DNA from: Rhodocyclales bacterium
GTDB lineage: Bacteria; Pseudomonadota; Gammaproteobacteria; Burkholderiales; Rhodocyclaceae
NCBI GenBank assembly: GCA_016235745.1
Contig: JACRJA010000065.1
Coordinates: forward strand, 104,678 to 168,677
Length of the DNA: 64,000 nucleotides
Reading direction: 5' to 3'
In this document: positions 36,156-45,265 of the stretch, piece after piece
Layout of the letters: every line of letters begins with the position of its first letter
How positions within the stretch are numbered: the first letter of the stretch is position 1
Position numbers and translations under genes: made by a program
The notes under the pieces: generated by a model
Told to the model about the DNA's origin: nothing
The model's database searches: none
The model's input: only the letters and a program-made list of their open reading frames with translations

Positions 36156-37511
36156 ATGGAAACGCATCCAAGCAAGACCCTGGCCGAGTTCGCCGCCACC
36201 CTCGACGCCAAGGCGATTCCGGCAGCGGTGCGGCGCCAGGCCGAAGCGCTCTTCGTCGACTGGTTTGGCTCGGCGCTCGCCGGCAAGGGCGCCCGGCCGG
36301 TGGAGGCGATCGCGGCGTTTGCCCGGGAAATGGGACCCGATAGAGGCGAGGCGGAAGTGTTGATCTCGCGGCGAACCACCAGCCCTTACTTCGCCTCCAT
36401 GGTCAATGCCGCCGCTTCGCACTACGCCGAGCAGGACGACGTGCACAACGGCTCGGTGTTCCATCCGGCCGCGGTGGTGTTTCCTCCGGCTTTGGCTCTG
36501 GCTCAGGCATTGGGGCGCAGCGGCGAGGAATTCCTCACGGCGGCGGTAGCGGGCTATGAAGTGGGGATCCGCGTCGGCGAGTTCCTCGGCCGTTCGCACT
36601 ACAAGATCTTCCACACCACGGCCACCGCCGGCACCCTTGCCGCGGCAGCCGCGGCGGGTATGCTGCTGCGGCTCACCCCCGAGCGGATGCTGGACGCCTT
36701 CGGCTCGGCCGGCACCCAGGCCGCCGGCTTGTGGGAATTCCTGCGCGATGCCGCCGATTCCAAACAGCTGCACACGGCGCATGCGGCCTCTGCCGGCCTG
36801 GCTTCCGCCCTGCTCGCTGCCAAGGGGTTGACGGGCGCCAAGCGCATCCTCGAAGGGTCTCAGGGAATGGGTGCCGGCCTGTCGCGGGACGCCGACCCCC
36901 TACGGCTTACCGACCGGCTGGGCGCGCGCTGGGCCTTGGCCGAGACCTCGTTCAAATACCATGCCTCCTGCCGGCACACCCACCCGGCGGCCGACGCGCT
37001 GCTGCAGGTGATGCAGGCGCACGCTCTTCGGGCCGAAGACATCGCCCTGGTGAGCGCATGCGTGCATCAAGCGGCGATCGACGTGCTTGGGCCGGTGGTC
37101 GAGCCGCAGACGGTGCATCAGGCGAAATTCTCCATGGGGACGGTGCTGGGGCTCATCGCCGTCTTCGGCCGCGCGGGCCTGCAGGAGTTCGAGACCGCCT
37201 GGCGCGATCCGCGGGTCGTCGCCTTCCGCAACAAGGTGAAGATGGAGCTCAACCCCGAGGTCGACGCGGCCTATCCGCAGCGCTGGATCGGCAAAGTCGT
37301 GGTCCAGACCGTCGATGGACGCAGCTTGAGCGGCCGCGTCGATGAGCCCAAAGGCGATCCCGGCAACACGCTCACGCGGGCCGAGATCGAAGAAAAATTT
37401 CGCCAGCTGGCCGAGTATGGCCAGGCGGCCGCGCCGGCCGAAGTCGATCGCTTGCTGCCGCGCTTGTGGGACATCGCCCAGGCGCCGCGCCTGGCGCGAT
37501 TCTGGGAGTGA
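36156..37511 (+). CDS. MmgE/PrpD family protein
   Basis: A 451-residue member of the family that includes 2-methylcitrate dehydratase and cis-aconitate decarboxylase (CAD/IRG1). The N-terminal helical domain has the active-site-like stretch HYAEQDDVHNGSVFHPAA (residues 89-106). The lid domain lies around 270-380. Members of this family sit in itaconate clusters (PA0881 in P. aeruginosa), where their reaction is not settled; isomerisation or dehydration of a C5 or C6 acid feeding itaconate is one possibility. The ATG at 36156, behind GGGGAAAG, was preferred to a TTG overlapping the ict stop. Confidence 0.82.
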   Translation: METHPSKTLAEFAATLDAKAIPAAVRRQAEALFVDWFGSALAGKGARPVEAIAAFAREMGPDRGEAEVLISRRTTSPYFASMVNAAASHYAEQDDVHNGSVFHPAAVVFPPALALAQALGRSGEEFLTAAVAGYEVGIRVGEFLGRSHYKIFHTTATAGTLAAAAAAGMLLRLTPERMLDAFGSAGTQAAGLWEFLRDAADSKQLHTAHAASAGLASALLAAKGLTGAKRILEGSQGMGAGLSRDADPLRLTDRLGARWALAETSFKYHASCRHTHPAADALLQVMQAHALRAEDIALVSACVHQAAIDVLGPVVEPQTVHQAKFSMGTVLGLIAVFGRAGLQEFETAWRDPRVVAFRNKVKMELNPEVDAAYPQRWIGKVVVQTVDGRSLSGRVDEPKGDPGNTLTRAEIEEKFRQLAEYGQAAAPAEVDRLLPRLWDIAQAPRLARFWE

Positions 37512-37516
37512 GGGCG

Positions 37517-38317
37517 ATGAAGCTTGCCCGTACCTATCTCTTCGTGCCGGGGAATCGGCCGGAGCGCTTCTCCAAGGCGCTGTCGGCGGGCGCCGATGTC
37601 GTGATTCTCGACCTCGAAGACGCCGTTTCCCCGCAGGACAAGGACGAAGCCCGCCGCGCCGTGCGCGAATGGCTCGATCCGGCCCGTCCCGTCGCCGTGC
37701 GGATCAACGGGACACAGACGCCCTGGTTCGAAGAGGACGCGGCCTTGCTGCGCCATCCTGCGGTGAGCGCCGTGCTGTTGCCCAAGGCCGAACGAAGCGA
37801 GGAGGTCTCCTCGGTGCGCCACCGTGCCCAACGACCGATCCCGGTTCTGCCCATCATCGAGACGGCGCGCGGTTACGCGGCGGCGCAGAGCCTCGCGCAG
37901 ACCGAGGGCGTTCAACGGCTGGTCTTCGGTTCGCTCGATTTTCAGGTCGACCTGGGAATCGAGGACGATGGGGAGGCCTTGCTCGCGTTCCGCTCCGGCC
38001 TCGTTCTGGCCTCGCGCCTGGCAGAGATCGAAGCGCCGGTCGACGGGGTGACGCCGGCGATCGATGACGAAGATCGCATCCGGGCGGAGGCGCTGCGGGC
38101 AAGGCGTCTTGGTTTTGGCGGCAAACTGTGCATCCACCCGCGCCAGATACCGCTCGTGCAGGCAGCCTTTCGGCCAAGCGCCGAGGAGGTGGCGTGGGCC
38201 CGCCGCGTGCTCGAAGCGGTGGCGCGTTCGGGCGGTGCGGCCGTGGCAGTGGACGGAAAAATGGTCGATCGGCCGGTGATTCTCAGAGCAGAGAGGATCC
38301 TGGCTGCCGGCGAATGA
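37517..38317 (+). CDS. ccl: (S)-citramalyl-CoA lyase (CitE/HpcH family)
   Basis: Cleaves citramalyl-CoA to acetyl-CoA and pyruvate, the last step of itaconate breakdown. The 266-residue TIM-barrel lyase shows YLFVPGNRPERFSKAL at the start, the DLEDAVSPQDKDEAR metal/phosphate region (32-46), IIETARGY with the metal-binding Glu, and VFGSLDFQVDLGI. CitE itself would be expected beside citD and citF, which are absent. It starts 5 nt after the MmgE/PrpD gene and abuts the convergent ubiH with no spacing. Confidence 0.85.
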   Translation: MKLARTYLFVPGNRPERFSKALSAGADVVILDLEDAVSPQDKDEARRAVREWLDPARPVAVRINGTQTPWFEEDAALLRHPAVSAVLLPKAERSEEVSSVRHRAQRPIPVLPIIETARGYAAAQSLAQTEGVQRLVFGSLDFQVDLGIEDDGEALLAFRSGLVLASRLAEIEAPVDGVTPAIDDEDRIRAEALRARRLGFGGKLCIHPRQIPLVQAAFRPSAEEVAWARRVLEAVARSGGAAVAVDGKMVDRPVILRAERILAAGE

Positions 38318-39448
38318 TCATCGCCGCCCAAACATCATCTGCCGCGCGAAGAGCGCCTTGAGCGGCAGGCAGGCATCGAGCGCGAGCAGGGCGGCGCCGC
38401 GCGCGAGCGGCAGCAGACCGTTTTGCGGCCGGAAGGCGCGCGCGAAGCCGTCGGTGAGGCCGATGGTGAGCTGCCGGTCAGGGGCGCGGCGCCGGGCGTA
38501 GCACTCCAGCGTCCAGGCGCTGCCCGGATCTTCGGCCTCGCGCAGCAGCTCCACCAGCGTGCCGACGTCGCGCGCGGCGAGGTTGAACCCCTGGCCGGCC
38601 ACCGGGTGCAGGGTCTGGGCGGCGTTGCCCAGCCACACGGTGCGCTCGGCCACCGGCCGGCGGCGCCAGCGCAGCACCAGGGGATAGAGGGCGCGGCCGC
38701 GGATTCCGCTCAAGCGCCAGCGGTTGCCGAAGGCGCGTTCCAGACGCTCGAGATAGGCTGCATCGGGCAGGGCGGCGGCCTGTTCGGCCTCGCCCTGCGG
38801 CAGGACGTGGACGAAGGTCCATTGGCCGTGATCGGGCAGCAGCGCCGCCGGCCCTTGCGGCGTAAAGCGTTCGACGGCGCTCTCCGGCGCGAGCCCCTCG
38901 GCGTGCACCCAGCCGATGAGGGCGCTCTGGCCGTAGTCGCGGGAGAAGACCTCCTCGGCCTCGGCGGACAGCCGCCCTTCGGCGCGGGCGCAGAGCCGGG
39001 CGTGGAAGATACCTTGGGGCGTGGTGAGGGCGATGCGCTCGCCCTGGGCCTGCGTTGCCTCGACCGGCGTCTCGTCCCGCAGCGGGATGCCGCGCGTCCG
39101 TGCCGCTTCGATCAGCGCCGCGATGAGATCTGCCGCGCGCACGACCGCGCCGAAGAAGGGCACGCCCAGCGAGGCGGCGTCCAGCTGCACCCGGCCGAAA
39201 CCCTGTTGCGAGACGTGGATCGTGCGGATCGGCGTGGCGGGCAGGCGCTCGGCAAGCCCCAGCCGCTCGAACTGGCGCCAGCTGCCCAGCGACAGCGCCA
39301 GCACCCTTGCATCGTCAGCAAGGCGCGCGCGCGGGCGGGCATCGAACACCACGGCCTCTCGGCCGAGTTCATGCAGCCACAGCGCGAACGTCAGCCCCAC
39401 GGGGCCAGCGCCGACGACGGCGACTTCGGGGGAGGAAGAAGGTGTCAT
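38318..39448 (-). CDS. ubiH: UbiH/UbiF/VisC-family FAD-dependent hydroxylase
   Basis: Ring hydroxylase of ubiquinone biosynthesis. The 376-residue flavoprotein has the N-terminal FAD loop VVGAGPVGLTFAL (residues 11-23) and the second FAD motif GNAAQTLHPVAGQGFN, which is the UbiH-family signature. UbiH, UbiF and UbiI cannot be separated by eye; the pepP-ubiH order on the same strand, with 16 nt between them, matches the E. coli locus and supports UbiH. Confidence 0.88.
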   Translation of the reverse strand: MTPSSSPEVAVVGAGPVGLTFALWLHELGREAVVFDARPRARLADDARVLALSLGSWRQFERLGLAERLPATPIRTIHVSQQGFGRVQLDAASLGVPFFGAVVRAADLIAALIEAARTRGIPLRDETPVEATQAQGERIALTTPQGIFHARLCARAEGRLSAEAEEVFSRDYGQSALIGWVHAEGLAPESAVERFTPQGPAALLPDHGQWTFVHVLPQGEAEQAAALPDAAYLERLERAFGNRWRLSGIRGRALYPLVLRWRRRPVAERTVWLGNAAQTLHPVAGQGFNLAARDVGTLVELLREAEDPGSAWTLECYARRRAPDRQLTIGLTDGFARAFRPQNGLLPLARGAALLALDACLPLKALFARQMMFGRR

Positions 39449-39464
39449 GGCGTCGCTCCTGCGG

Positions 39465-40814
39465 TCAATCCGCGTCGCGCTGCATCAGCGCTTCGATCGC
39501 CTCGGGGGCGACCGGTACGTCGCGCGTGAGCAGCCGACAGCCTGTTTCTGTCACGACGGCGTCATCTTCGATGCGGATGCCGAGATTCCAGAAGTCGCGC
39601 GGTACGTCGTCGGCCTCGGACACGTAGAGCCCTGGCTCGACCGTGAGCACCATGCCGGGCACGAGCGTCACTGGCTGGCCGTTCTCATGGGTGGGGCCGG
39701 CGTCGTGCACGTCCAGCCCCAGCCAGTGGCCCGTACGGTGCATGTAGAAGCGCTTGTAGGTTTGCTGCTCGAGCGCCTGGTCGAGCGAACCGGAGAGCAG
39801 ACCCAGGTCGAGCAGCCCCTGGACGAGCACGCGCACCGCGGCCTGGTGCGGTTCGTCGAAGGTGGCGCCGGGGCGGATGGCGGCGATCGCCGCCTCTTGC
39901 GCTGCGAGCACGAGGTCGTAGAGCAGGCGCTGTGGCGGGCGGAAGCGCCCATCGACGGGAAAAGTTCGGGTGATATCCGAAGCGTAGCCGGCGTATTCGC
40001 AGCCCGCATCGATGAGCACGAGCTCCCCCGCTTTTAGTCGCGAGCGGTTGTCGGTGTAATGCAGGATGCAGGCGTTGGCGCCGCCGGCGACGATGGAAGG
40101 GTAGGAGGGACCTTGGGCGCCGTGGCGGCGGAATTCGGCGATGAGCTCCGCTTCCAGCGTGTATTCGTGCACGCCGGGGCGGCAGATGCGCATGGCGCGG
40201 CGGTGGGCGTGGGCGGCGATCGTCGCGCTGCGTTGCATCAGTTCGAGCTCGAAGGCGTCCTTGAGGCAGCGCATGCGGGCAATGAGGGCGCGGGCGTCGT
40301 GCAGCGTGACCGGGGCCGGCGGGCCGAAGCGGGCCTTGGCGCGCAGGGCCGACAGCAGCCGGCGCAGCCGGGCGTCGATCTCCTCGTGCTCCGCCAGCGG
40401 CAGCCACAGCGCCGGGGCTCCGGCAAGGAGTTCCGGCAGTTTCGCGTCGAGCTCGGCGAGCGGAAAAGCCGCTTCCAGCCCCAGCGCCTGGGGAGCGGCA
40501 GCCACCCCCAGGCGACGTCCTTCCCACAGTTCCTTTTCCGGATCGCGGTCGCGGCAAAAGAGCACGCTTCGCGGTTCCTCGTGCGTGCGCAGCAGCAGCC
40601 AGGCATCGGGCTCGAGGTAGCCGGTGAGATAGTAGAAGTCACTGTCGAAACGGTAGGGGTAGGCGGTGCCACCGTTGCGCATGCGCTCAGGGGCGGTGGG
40701 CAGCAACAGCGCGCCGCCGCCGGCGGTCTCGAGCTGCGCCAGCAGGCTCGCGCGGCGTTTGGCGAAGGCGCTGAGGTCTTCGTGGTAGCGGCCGACGGGA
40801 AAATCCGGATTCAT
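39465..40814 (-). CDS. pepP: Xaa-Pro aminopeptidase
   Basis: Dinuclear manganese peptidase that removes N-terminal residues preceding proline. The 449-residue protein (E. coli PepP 441) has an N-terminal creatinase-like domain and the pita-bread catalytic domain. The latter carries metal ligands in LIDAGCEYAGYASDITRTF (two Asp), a His in HRTGHWLGLDVHD, and Glu residues in TVEPGLY and GIRIEDD. The start overlaps the end of murU by 4 nt (ATGA). Confidence 0.95.
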   Translation of the reverse strand: MNPDFPVGRYHEDLSAFAKRRASLLAQLETAGGGALLLPTAPERMRNGGTAYPYRFDSDFYYLTGYLEPDAWLLLRTHEEPRSVLFCRDRDPEKELWEGRRLGVAAAPQALGLEAAFPLAELDAKLPELLAGAPALWLPLAEHEEIDARLRRLLSALRAKARFGPPAPVTLHDARALIARMRCLKDAFELELMQRSATIAAHAHRRAMRICRPGVHEYTLEAELIAEFRRHGAQGPSYPSIVAGGANACILHYTDNRSRLKAGELVLIDAGCEYAGYASDITRTFPVDGRFRPPQRLLYDLVLAAQEAAIAAIRPGATFDEPHQAAVRVLVQGLLDLGLLSGSLDQALEQQTYKRFYMHRTGHWLGLDVHDAGPTHENGQPVTLVPGMVLTVEPGLYVSEADDVPRDFWNLGIRIEDDAVVTETGCRLLTRDVPVAPEAIEALMQRDAD

Positions 40815-41557
40815 AGAGTGCGCTCCTTGCCTGCCGCCGACAATTGGCGGCGCAATGATTCCAGGCGCTCGGGGGTACCGACGTCGACCCACAGGCCGTC
40901 GTGGCGCTCACCGCTCACCTTGCCGGCGTGCATCGCCGCGCGCAAGAGCGGCGCGAGCGGTGCGCGCGCCCCCGCCGGCAGCGGCTGGAAGAGTTCGGCG
41001 CGGTAAAAACCGATGCCGGCAAAGGTAAGCGGCTCCCCCCGGGCATCTACCGCCTCAGGATACACCATCGCATCCCCTCCCAGGGCAAAGTCTCCCCCGG
41101 GATGGTGCGCCGGATTGGGCACGAGCAGCAGGTGCGCAAGGAACCCGGCTTCGAGTTGCCGGCAGGCGCGGCGCACGAAGGCGGCCAGATCGAGCGGGCA
41201 GTAGACGTCGGCGTTGACGACGAGAAAGGATGCGGCATCGAGTAGCGGCAGCGCCTGGCGCACCCCGCCGGCCGTCTCCAGCCCCGGCGCCGGCTCAGGG
41301 CTGAAAAGAAGTTCCATCGCGCTTCTTCGCTGCTGCTCCAGGTGGGCGACGATGCGCTCCCCGAGCCAGCAGGGATTGACCACGACCCGGCGGCAACCGG
41401 CTTCGGCGAGCCGGTCGAGCCAGTGGTCGATGAGCGCCTTTCCGCCCACCTCCACCAGCGGCTTGGGGCAGGTGTCGGTGAGCGGGCGCAGGCGCTCGCC
41501 GCGGCCCGCGGCGAGGATCATCGCCACGAACGGCGCGGCTTCAGAAAGTGTAGCCAA
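40811..41557 (-). CDS. murU: N-acetylmuramate alpha-1-phosphate uridylyltransferase
   Basis: Nucleotidyltransferase expected to make UDP-MurNAc from MurNAc-1-phosphate in the cell-wall recycling route that bypasses MurA/MurB. The 248-residue protein has MILAAGRGERLRPLTD (13-28) and PKPLVEVGGKALIDHWL of the sugar-nucleotide family. The assignment over other hexose-phosphate transferases rests on the amgK partner upstream. A TTG at 41557 is taken as start because GGAGG lies 9 nt before it; in-frame GTG at 41527 would give a protein starting nearer the conserved motif but has no such site. Overlaps amgK by 17 bp. Confidence 0.87.
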   Translation of the reverse strand: MATLSEAAPFVAMILAAGRGERLRPLTDTCPKPLVEVGGKALIDHWLDRLAEAGCRRVVVNPCWLGERIVAHLEQQRRSAMELLFSPEPAPGLETAGGVRQALPLLDAASFLVVNADVYCPLDLAAFVRRACRQLEAGFLAHLLLVPNPAHHPGGDFALGGDAMVYPEAVDARGEPLTFAGIGFYRAELFQPLPAGARAPLAPLLRAAMHAGKVSGERHDGLWVDVGTPERLESLRRQLSAAGKERTL

Positions 41558-42536
41558 CGGCCAGATCCTCCGGATGCAGCCGCTCGAGGAGCCGGCGCAG
41601 CGGCGCGAGTTCCCCGTAGCGGCGGCTCGTCAGCAGCAGATGGCGGCGCACGCGCGGCAGGTCTTCGAGGTAGCGCGTCTTGCCGTCGCGATGCGCCAGC
41701 CGCGCGAAGATGCCCAGCACCTTGAGGTGGCGCTGCACGCCCATCCATTCGTAATCGGCGTAGAAGGCTTCGAATTCGGCATGGATCGGCAGCCCCAGGC
41801 GCTTGGCCACCTGCCAGTAGCGCACCAGCAGATCGAGCGCGAACTCCTCGGTCAGATCGACGTAGGCGTCCTTGAAGAGGGAGACCGCGTCGTAGGTGAT
41901 GGGGCCCCAGACCGCGTCCTGGAAATCGAGCACGCCCGGGCCGCGGTCTTCGTCGAGCAGCATCAGGTTGCGGCTATGGTAGTCGCGATGCACGAAGACC
42001 TGCGGTTGCGTGAGCGCCCGCGCCACGAGCGCTTCGAAGAGCCGCTCGAGCTTCTCTTCTTCGCTCGGCGTGAGCGTCGCGCTCAGGTGGCGGCGCAGGT
42101 ACCATTCGGGGAAGAGCCGCAGTTCGGCGAGCAGCTTTTCCCGGTCGTATTCCGGCAGCCAATCCGGGCGCGGCAGGGCTTGCATCGCCGCGAGCGCCCC
42201 CAGGGCCTGGGCGTAGCGCTCGTGGGCAGCTTCCGGCGGGACGTTGCCGGCGTAGGGGCGATCGCCGAAATCCTCCATCAGCACGAAGCCCTCGGCCGCC
42301 TCGGCCGCTTCCACGCGCGGCACGGCGATGCCGGCTCCGTACAACAGACGCTGTACGGCGAGCCAGGGGCCGAGCGGCTCCTTGTCGGGCGGAGCGTCCA
42401 TGACGATGCGCGTGCCGCCTTCGGGGAGCGCCACGCGCCAGTAGCGGCGAAAACTCGCATCGGCGCTCGCCGGACGGGGTTCGGCGGCGATGCCGAGATC
42501 GGTCAGCCAACGGTGCAGGCGTGCGAAGCGATCCAT
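41541..42536 (-). CDS. amgK: N-acetylmuramate/N-acetylglucosamine kinase
   Basis: Kinase of the aminoglycoside-phosphotransferase fold that phosphorylates MurNAc at the anomeric position. The 331-residue protein shows the catalytic-loop pattern VHRDYHSRNLML (His-Arg-Asp, then Asn) and the Mg-binding GVLDFQDAVWGP. Together with murU it forms the AmgK-MurU recycling pathway known from Pseudomonas and other proteobacteria. The P. aeruginosa and P. putida pairs also sit beside lptD, as here (divergent, 83 bp apart). The ATG at 42536 aligns with the family; 42560 is an alternative. Confidence 0.9.
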   Translation of the reverse strand: MDRFARLHRWLTDLGIAAEPRPASADASFRRYWRVALPEGGTRIVMDAPPDKEPLGPWLAVQRLLYGAGIAVPRVEAAEAAEGFVLMEDFGDRPYAGNVPPEAAHERYAQALGALAAMQALPRPDWLPEYDREKLLAELRLFPEWYLRRHLSATLTPSEEEKLERLFEALVARALTQPQVFVHRDYHSRNLMLLDEDRGPGVLDFQDAVWGPITYDAVSLFKDAYVDLTEEFALDLLVRYWQVAKRLGLPIHAEFEAFYADYEWMGVQRHLKVLGIFARLAHRDGKTRYLEDLPRVRRHLLLTSRRYGELAPLRRLLERLHPEDLAVGYTF

Positions 42537-42619
42537 GAGGGCGAGGTCCTTGCGGTACAATGGCGGACGATTTTAACAAAGCCGAGGCTGCACGCCCGTG
42601 ACTTCCGGGGAGTAGGATT

Positions 42620-45265
42620 TTGCGTGACGGGGAAAATTTCACCTTGCTCGCCTGGGCAGCGGTATTCTTGGCCTGGAGCCTACCCTGCGCCAAGGCGGTC
42701 GCTCAGCCTTTGCCACCCTTGCCCGTGAAACCGGAGCTCCTGGGCCTGCCGCCGGCGCCCAAGCCTGCTCCGGCTGCACCGGTAACGTCGCCTTCTGGCG
42801 CTGCGGTCACCGTCGTTCCCGTGCCCGCGGCAGGAAACGCCCAGCCCTTGCCGCCAGCAGGCTCGCCGCCGCCCGCCGCTTCCTCCGGGTCCCAACCCCC
42901 TGCGGCGGCTCCCGCTCCCTCTCAGCCGGTTGCCGCGACGCCGGAGCAGGCCCCTTCGGTCGCTGCCCCGCCGAGCTCCCCTTCTTCCGCCTCGTTTCCC
43001 GCCCCGGCTTCTTCTCCCGTTGCGGCTCCTGCAGCGGCGCAAACCCGGCAAGCCCCCCGCATCCGCCTCTCCACCGACACGGCAAGCGGCGTCGAGGTCC
43101 CCCTCTTGCCTCAAGGGACGATCGTCGAGGCCGACGAGATCCGCGGCGAGCGGGGTGCCGCCGTCGAAGCCGTGGGCAACGCCATTCTCGTGCGTAACAA
43201 CATCCGCATTCAAGGCGATCGCCTGCGCTTCGATGAACTCACCGATGAGGCGAGCGGCGAAGGGAGTCTGTTCATCCAGGACACGGCCAAGGGTTTTCAG
43301 GTCGAAGGACCGCGCGGCCGGCTCTACGTCACCGCCAAGGAAGGCGAGATCGAACAACCAGTCTATCGCTACGACCCGCCGGAGAACGCCAAGGAACCGA
43401 GCCGCGCCGGCCACGGTGCCGGAGAGAAGCTCTTCTTCGAAGGAGAGAACCGCTACCGCCTGCTCAACGGCACTTGGACGAGCTGCGCGGCGCCCGACCC
43501 GGCCTGGTACGTAAAGGCCGACGAGCTCAAACTCGACTACGACCGCAACCAGGCCCAAGCGCAAAACATGGCGCTGGTGTTCCACGGCACGACGATCCTG
43601 GCTGCGCCTTATGCGGAATTTCCGTTGGGGCGCGAACGCAAGTCCGGTTTCCTCACCCCCAGCGTGGGCATATCGACCAATTCCGGCTTCGACGTGGCTG
43701 TACCCTACTACTTCAATCTCGCGCCCAACTACGACGCGACCTTGACCACGAGGGCGATCGCGCGGCGCGGCCTCCAGCTGGGGGGCGAATACCGCTACCT
43801 CACGCCTTCCTACCAGGGACAGATTCGCGCCGAGATTTTGCCCAATGACCGCGAGGCCGACCGTAACCGGGCCCTCGCCTCATTTCAGCACCAGCAAAGC
43901 CTCGGTCCAGAATGGTCCTATGGGCTGGATTTCAACCGCGTCAGCGACAGAGACTATTTCAACGATCTGAGTAACCGCATCGAGCTTTCCTCCACCGCCC
44001 ATCTCGTGCAGCAGGGGGTGCTGAATTATTGGAACCCCTCGGGCTGGGGCGGGTCTTTGTTGATGCAACAGTATCAGACGATCGACCGCGACGTGAGCGA
44101 ACCCTATCGGCGCCTGCCGGAGCTTTCCTTGTGGCACCAGCCCATCGCCTTGCCGGGCGGGCTCGAGTTCAAGCTGCGCACGCTCTACACCCAGTTCCGC
44201 CACGACGAGGCCGGATCGCGCGGCGATTACGGCATGAACTGGGTCAATGGCGACCGGGCGGTGCTCAATCCTTCCGTCTCTTTACCCATATATCGTAACT
44301 GGTGGCATTTCGAACCGAGCCTGCAGTGGCACTACACGAGTTATGACCTGGATCAGCCGACCGTGGCGGGGGGACGCACGTCCATCGATCGCAGCGTTCC
44401 GACCGTTTCGCTCGACATGGGGCTCGCCTTCGAGCGCGACGCGAGCTTCTTCGGCCGTGACTGGCTCCAGACCCTGGAGCCGCGCATCTACTACGTGAAG
44501 ACCCCCTATCGCCGCCAGGATGACATCCCGCTCTTCGACACCGCGCGCTTCGGATACGGCTTTGCCCAGATCTTCTATTCGAACCGCTACGTGGGCGACG
44601 ACCGCATCTCCGATGCCGACCAGGTCACCATGGCGGTTACCACGCGCTTGCTCGAAGCCGAATCTGGTTGGGAGCGGCTACGGCTCACGCTGGGGCAACG
44701 CTATTATTTCGAGACGCCGGAGGTGCTCATGCCCGACGAGAGCCCCATCATCGACCGGCGCACCGATTTCCTCGGCGAAGCCGATGTGCATCTCACCCGG
44801 CGGATGCAGTTCAAATCGTTCTGGCAATACAACCCCAGCGAAGACCTGACGCAGCGCTTCAACGCCGGGGTGCGCTATCAGGCCGGATTTGCGCGGGTGC
44901 TCAATCTCGACTACCGCTATACGCGCGATCTGCTCGAAGACGTGGGAATCGGGGCGCAGTGGCCGCTTGCCCGCGGCTGGGTCGGCGTGGGGCGCCTGAG
45001 CCGCTCGATTCTCGAAGAGCGCCTTACCGAGGCCATCCTCGGCCTCGAGTACGATGGCGGCTGCTGGGTGCTGCGCACCGTCTTCCACCGGTACGCCTTG
45101 TCGGAGAACGACAACAACACCTCCTTTTTCGTGCAGCTCGAACTCACGGGCCTGGGGAGCCTCGGCTCGAGCCCCGAGACGCTGCTGCGCCGCTCGGTGC
45201 CGGGCTACGGCAAGATCTCGCCCACCGCCACCAGCACCCTGTTCGGATCCTCCGGAGGAATGTGA
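42620..45265 (+). CDS. lptD: LPS-assembly protein LptD
   Basis: Outer-membrane beta-barrel that inserts lipopolysaccharide into the outer leaflet. The 881-residue protein begins with a TTG at 42620 behind GGGGAG, followed by a signal peptide ending near AVAQ (residue 29). A Pro/Ala/Ser-rich linker of about 100 residues follows, then the LptA-like N-terminal domain (VEADEIRGERGAAVEAVGNA) and, from about residue 290, the C-terminal barrel with alternating aromatic strands. The linker is longer than in E. coli LptD. It shares one base with the surA start (TGATG). Confidence 0.95.
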   Translation: MRDGENFTLLAWAAVFLAWSLPCAKAVAQPLPPLPVKPELLGLPPAPKPAPAAPVTSPSGAAVTVVPVPAAGNAQPLPPAGSPPPAASSGSQPPAAAPAPSQPVAATPEQAPSVAAPPSSPSSASFPAPASSPVAAPAAAQTRQAPRIRLSTDTASGVEVPLLPQGTIVEADEIRGERGAAVEAVGNAILVRNNIRIQGDRLRFDELTDEASGEGSLFIQDTAKGFQVEGPRGRLYVTAKEGEIEQPVYRYDPPENAKEPSRAGHGAGEKLFFEGENRYRLLNGTWTSCAAPDPAWYVKADELKLDYDRNQAQAQNMALVFHGTTILAAPYAEFPLGRERKSGFLTPSVGISTNSGFDVAVPYYFNLAPNYDATLTTRAIARRGLQLGGEYRYLTPSYQGQIRAEILPNDREADRNRALASFQHQQSLGPEWSYGLDFNRVSDRDYFNDLSNRIELSSTAHLVQQGVLNYWNPSGWGGSLLMQQYQTIDRDVSEPYRRLPELSLWHQPIALPGGLEFKLRTLYTQFRHDEAGSRGDYGMNWVNGDRAVLNPSVSLPIYRNWWHFEPSLQWHYTSYDLDQPTVAGGRTSIDRSVPTVSLDMGLAFERDASFFGRDWLQTLEPRIYYVKTPYRRQDDIPLFDTARFGYGFAQIFYSNRYVGDDRISDADQVTMAVTTRLLEAESGWERLRLTLGQRYYFETPEVLMPDESPIIDRRTDFLGEADVHLTRRMQFKSFWQYNPSEDLTQRFNAGVRYQAGFARVLNLDYRYTRDLLEDVGIGAQWPLARGWVGVGRLSRSILEERLTEAILGLEYDGGCWVLRTVFHRYALSENDNNTSFFVQLELTGLGSLGSSPETLLRRSVPGYGKISPTATSTLFGSSGGM

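Noticed and set aside
38300..38335. Inverted repeat GGCGA-ATGATCAT-CGCC at the ccl/ubiH junction as terminator
   Set aside because: The stem is short and lacks a T-run on both strands; part of the symmetry comes from the two abutting stop codons.
42556..42561. TACAAT as the lptD promoter -10 (similar lone boxes before dapA and selD)
   Set aside because: No acceptable -35 lies 15-19 bp upstream in any of the three cases, so these were not called as promoters.
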